64,000 nt of DNA from Hydrogenophaga sp. (lineage in GTDB: Bacteria > Pseudomonadota > Gammaproteobacteria > Burkholderiales > Burkholderiaceae_C), in contig NZ_JAUSOO010000133.1 in assembly GCF_030656115.1 (NCBI RefSeq), positions 104,274 to 168,273 of the forward strand. The letters run 5' to 3'. The position numbers and the translations under genes were made by a program. The notes beneath the pieces were generated by a model. It saw only the letters and a program-made list of their open reading frames with translations. It was not told the origin of the DNA and did no database searches. Below, one piece after another: positions 61,044-64,000 of this stretch (its first letter is position 1; each line of letters begins with the position of its first letter).

Positions 61044-63662
61044 ATGCGACTCGACAAACTCACCACCAAGTTTCAAGAAGCCCTGAGCGAAGCCCAGACA
61101 CTGGCGCTCGGCGCAGACCACGCCTACATTGAACCGGCACACCTGTTGCTGGCCATGCTGCGCCAGGCCGACGGCCCGCAGTCGTTGCTGCAGCGGGCGG
61201 GTGTCAACGTGCCTGGGTTGACCAAGGCCGCCGAGGCGGCCATGAAGCGCTTGCCGGAGGTGCAGGGGCAAGATCAGGTGCAGGTTGGGCAAGAGCTGTC
61301 CAAGCTGTTGCAAGCCACTGAAAAAGAAGCCATCAAACGCGGCGACCAGTTCATTGCCAGCGAGCTCTTTTTGCTTGCTGTGGCCGACAGCAAAGGGGAG
61401 CTGGGTCGCATCGCGAACGAGAACGGTCTGAATCGCAAGAGCCTCGAATCGGCCATCACCGCCGTACGCGGTGGCCAGTCCATGGACAGCCCCGAGGCCG
61501 AGGGCCAGCGCGAGGCCTTGAAAAAATACACCATGGACCTCACCGAGCGTGCACGCATGGGCAAGCTCGATCCGGTGATTGGCCGTGATGACGAAATTCG
61601 CCGTGCCATCCAGGTGCTGCAGCGCCGCACCAAGAACAACCCGGTGCTGATCGGCGAGCCCGGCGTGGGCAAGACGGCCATTGTGGAAGGCTTGGCCCAG
61701 CGCATCGTGGCAGGCGAGGTGCCCGATTCGCTCAAGGGCAAACGCGTGCTCAGCCTGGACATGGCGGCGCTGCTGGCCGGGGCCAAGTTCCGTGGCGAGT
61801 TTGAAGAGCGCTTGAAAACCGTGCTCAACGAGTTGGCCAAAGACGAAGGCCAGACCATTGTGTTCATCGACGAGTTGCACACGATGGTGGGCGCCGGAAA
61901 AGGCGAGGGTGCCATGGATGCGGGCAACATGCTCAAGCCTGCGCTGGCTCGAGGTGAACTGCACTGCGTGGGGGCCACCACGCTTGACGAGTACCGCAAA
62001 TACATCGAAAAAGACGCCGCGCTTGAGCGTCGTTTTCAGAAGATCATCGTGGGCGAGCCCAGTGTGGAAGCCACCATTGCCATACTGCGTGGTTTGCAAG
62101 AGAAGTATGAGGTGCACCATGGCGTGCAGATCACCGACCCGGCCATCGTGGCTGCGGCCGAGCTCAGCCACCGCTACATCACCGATCGCTTTTTGCCCGA
62201 CAAGGCCATCGATTTGATTGACGAGGCGGCCAGCAAGATCAAGATCGAACTCGATTCCAAACCCGAGGTGATGGACAAGCTCGACCGCCGCTTGATCCAG
62301 CTGCAAATTGAGCGTGAGGCCGTGCGCCGCGAAAAGGATGAAGCCTCACAGAAGCGCTTTGGACTGATCGCGGAAGAAATTGCCCGGTTGGAGAAAGAAA
62401 TCTCCGACTACGACGAAATCTGGAAGTCCGAAAAAGCACAGGCGCTGGGGTCCAAGGATGTGATGGAGGAGATGGACCGCATCCGCTCCCAGATCAAGAC
62501 ATTCACCGACAAGGGCGACTTCAACAAAGTTGCCGAGCTGCAGTACGGCAAACTGCCCGAACTGGAAAAGCGCCTCAAAGACGCGCAAGCTGTGGAATCG
62601 GGCAAAGCCGCCAACAAGGACGGTACAGGCCGCCCGCAGCTGCTGCGCACCCAGGTAGGCGCTGAAGAGATTGCCGAAGTTGTGGCCCGTGCGACCGGCA
62701 TACCCGTGGCCAAACTCATGCAGGGCGAGCGCGACAAGCTCTTGGTCATGGAAGACAAGCTTCACCAGCGTGTGGTCGGGCAAGACGAAGCAATCGGCGC
62801 GGTCGCCAACGCGATCCGTCGCTCGCGCTCCGGTCTATCCGATCCGAACCGACCCACAGGCTCCTTCCTGTTCCTGGGCCCCACCGGCGTGGGCAAGACC
62901 GAGCTGTGTAAGGCGCTCGCCGGCTTCCTGTTCGACAGCGAAGACCATCTGATCCGCATCGATATGAGCGAATTCATGGAGAAGCATTCGGTCGCCCGCC
63001 TGATTGGTGCGCCACCCGGCTATGTGGGCTACGAGGAGGGCGGCTACTTGACCGAGGCGGTTCGGCGCAAGCCCTACAGCGTGCTGCTGCTCGACGAGGT
63101 GGAGAAGGCCCATCCCGACGTGTTCAACGTGCTGTTGCAGGTTCTCGACGACGGACGCCTGACCGACGGACAAGGCCGCACGGTGGACTTCAAAAACACC
63201 GTGATTGTGATGACGAGCAACATCGGCTCGCACCTGATCCAGGCCATGGTCGGTCAGCCATATGACGATGTAAAAGAAGCGGTCTGGGGCGAACTCAAGG
63301 ACCATTTCCGTCCGGAGTTTTTGAACCGCATCGACGAGACCGTGGTGTTCCATGCGCTGGATGCTCAACACATTGCGTCTATTGCCGGCATTCAGCTCAA
63401 GGCATTGCAGGCCCGCCTGCAGAAGATGGACTTGCGGCTCGACGTGGCGCCAGCGGCATTGGATGAGCTTGCCAAAGTAGGGTTCGATCCCGTATTTGGT
63501 GCTCGGCCGCTCAAGCGCGCTATCCAACAACGCATAGAGAACCCCCTGTCCAAGCTGCTGCTAGAAGGTAAGTACCCACCCAAGTCGGTGATCCCGGTCG
63601 GGGTGGACCCCGTGCGCAACCCGGGCGTATTTGAGTTTGGTGAGGCGGTCGCCATGGAGTGA
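61044..63662 (+). CDS. clpB: ATP-dependent disaggregase ClpB
   Basis: This 872-residue Hsp100 chaperone rescues aggregated proteins with DnaK. It has the N-domain (1-145), a first AAA module ([15 protein letters not shown]), the coiled-coil M-domain (about 405-525, with [14 protein letters not shown] heptads) and a second AAA module ([28 protein letters not shown]). The ClpP-docking IGF/L tripeptide of ClpA is absent, as expected. It has its own heat-shock type promoter. Confidence 0.96.
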   Translation: MRLDKLTTKFQEALSEAQTLALGADHAYIEPAHLLLAMLRQADGPQSLLQRAGVNVPGLTKAAEAAMKRLPEVQGQDQVQVGQELSKLLQATEKEAIKRGDQFIASELFLLAVADSKGELGRIANENGLNRKSLESAITAVRGGQSMDSPEAEGQREALKKYTMDLTERARMGKLDPVIGRDDEIRRAIQVLQRRTKNNPVLIGEPGVGKTAIVEGLAQRIVAGEVPDSLKGKRVLSLDMAALLAGAKFRGEFEERLKTVLNELAKDEGQTIVFIDELHTMVGAGKGEGAMDAGNMLKPALARGELHCVGATTLDEYRKYIEKDAALERRFQKIIVGEPSVEATIAILRGLQEKYEVHHGVQITDPAIVAAAELSHRYITDRFLPDKAIDLIDEAASKIKIELDSKPEVMDKLDRRLIQLQIEREAVRREKDEASQKRFGLIAEEIARLEKEISDYDEIWKSEKAQALGSKDVMEEMDRIRSQIKTFTDKGDFNKVAELQYGKLPELEKRLKDAQAVESGKAANKDGTGRPQLLRTQVGAEEIAEVVARATGIPVAKLMQGERDKLLVMEDKLHQRVVGQDEAIGAVANAIRRSRSGLSDPNRPTGSFLFLGPTGVGKTELCKALAGFLFDSEDHLIRIDMSEFMEKHSVARLIGAPPGYVGYEEGGYLTEAVRRKPYSVLLLDEVEKAHPDVFNVLLQVLDDGRLTDGQGRTVDFKNTVIVMTSNIGSHLIQAMVGQPYDDVKEAVWGELKDHFRPEFLNRIDETVVFHALDAQHIASIAGIQLKALQARLQKMDLRLDVAPAALDELAKVGFDPVFGARPLKRAIQQRIENPLSKLLLEGKYPPKSVIPVGVDPVRNPGVFEFGEAVAME

Positions 63663-63846
63663 CGACCCCACTCCCCTGAGTGTCTCTGCACGACAATTTG
63701 CATGTCTTGCCATGTACAAGACGACAGGTCGGCAGGTGGGTCTCAGGGGAGGCGGGTACGGAAAAGGGTGGAAGGACAGCCTCCCAACCCAGTTCAAGGT
63801 ATCTGCGGCTGAAGATGCAAGATTTTCAAAAAACTTTGCTCTCATG

Positions 63847-63876
63847 TTGACCGAAGGTAAAAATTCGATGTATACT
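63847..63876 (+). promoter_or_regulatory. Sigma-70 promoter P1 for a gene beyond the right edge
   Basis: TTGACC (63847-63852) and TATACT (63871-63876) are 18 bases apart and preceded by an A/T-rich stretch (GATTTTCAAAAAACTTTG) like an UP element. The strength suggests a highly expressed gene or a stable RNA operon outside the window. Confidence 0.7.
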
Positions 63877-63970
63877 GCAAGGCTTCGCTGATCACTGCAA
63901 CGCCGCAAGGCCAGCAGCCAAGATCAACAGGAGTGGTTCAAGTCTTCTGGGTAAAAACCCTGAAATACTT

Positions 63971-63999
63971 TTTCCAGGCACTAAAAACTGTGTCATAAT
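63971..63999 (+). promoter_or_regulatory. Second promoter P2 at the right edge
   Basis: TTTCCA (63971-63976) and CATAAT (63994-63999) stand 17 bases apart, about 120 bases after P1. Tandem promoters with an A/T-rich upstream element resemble rRNA or tRNA operon promoters. The gene served is not visible. Confidence 0.5.
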
Positions 64000-64000
64000 A

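Noticed and set aside
1..64000. CRISPR arrays or restriction-modification genes
   Set aside because: No regularly spaced direct repeats and no nuclease, methyltransferase or Cas motifs were seen.

Overview
The window looks like chromosomal DNA of a high-GC betaproteobacterium of the Burkholderiales, most likely the Comamonadaceae. That placement is an inference from the gene set and gene order (clpS-clpA, tolB-pal-cpoB, hom-thrC next to the molybdopterin genes), the frequent TTG and GTG starts, and a GC-rich hairpin repeat that occurs in three intergenic gaps. No rRNA or complete tRNA gene is present.

Positions 1-14160 are the right-hand part of a P2-like prophage. Head, lysis and tail-completion genes run on the minus strand (gpO, gpN, gpM, gpL, gpX, a fibre-like cassette, holin, endolysin, Rz with embedded Rz1, gpR, gpS, one unknown cut by the edge). 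Terminase gpP and portal gpQ run divergently, with a HAD-type phosphatase gene coupled behind gpQ. A KilA-N regulator and a small partner gene follow on the minus strand. The leader of the KilA-N gene holds the most interesting signal in the window: a roughly 80-nt RNA with its own promoter, operator-like repeat and terminator. It is complementary to a folded segment of the downstream leader and carries the same two sequence blocks that flank the KilA-N ribosome binding site. This resembles the c4/CI antisense RNAs of phages P1/P7/P4 but has features of a three-part RNA switch. The prophage ends in the 3' half of a tRNA-Val(CAC) gene, the attachment-site duplicate, beside gene-poor DNA rich in repeats.

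Positions 14200-22510 carry an IS4-type transposase remnant, a monomeric NADP-isocitrate dehydrogenase, a DUF192 protein, a second and unrelated dimeric isocitrate dehydrogenase, and clpS-clpA. Positions 22818-35820 hold a complete pelABCDEFG operon for the cationic exopolysaccharide Pel: periplasmic deacetylase/hydrolase, TPR/outer-membrane porin, lipoprotein ring, c-di-GMP receptor, inner-membrane partner, glycosyltransferase and transporter.

Positions 35924-50382 are housekeeping genes: a DUF1499 protein, a HerA/YjgR-type ATPase, a YebC-family regulator, purD, hemF, then nadD-rsfS-rlmH-maf-rng, an MsbA-like exporter, and tolB-pal-cpoB. RsfS carries a long histone-H1-like Ala/Lys/Pro tail. 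Positions 50776-63662 carry a PIN-PhoH ATPase, Bcp peroxiredoxin, an Mth938-like protein, alaA, hom, thrC, mobB, moeA, moaD, moaE and clpB. Upstream of clpB lie a perfect FNR/Anr-type palindrome and a sigma-32-like promoter. The right edge ends in two tandem sigma-70-type promoters for an operon outside the window.
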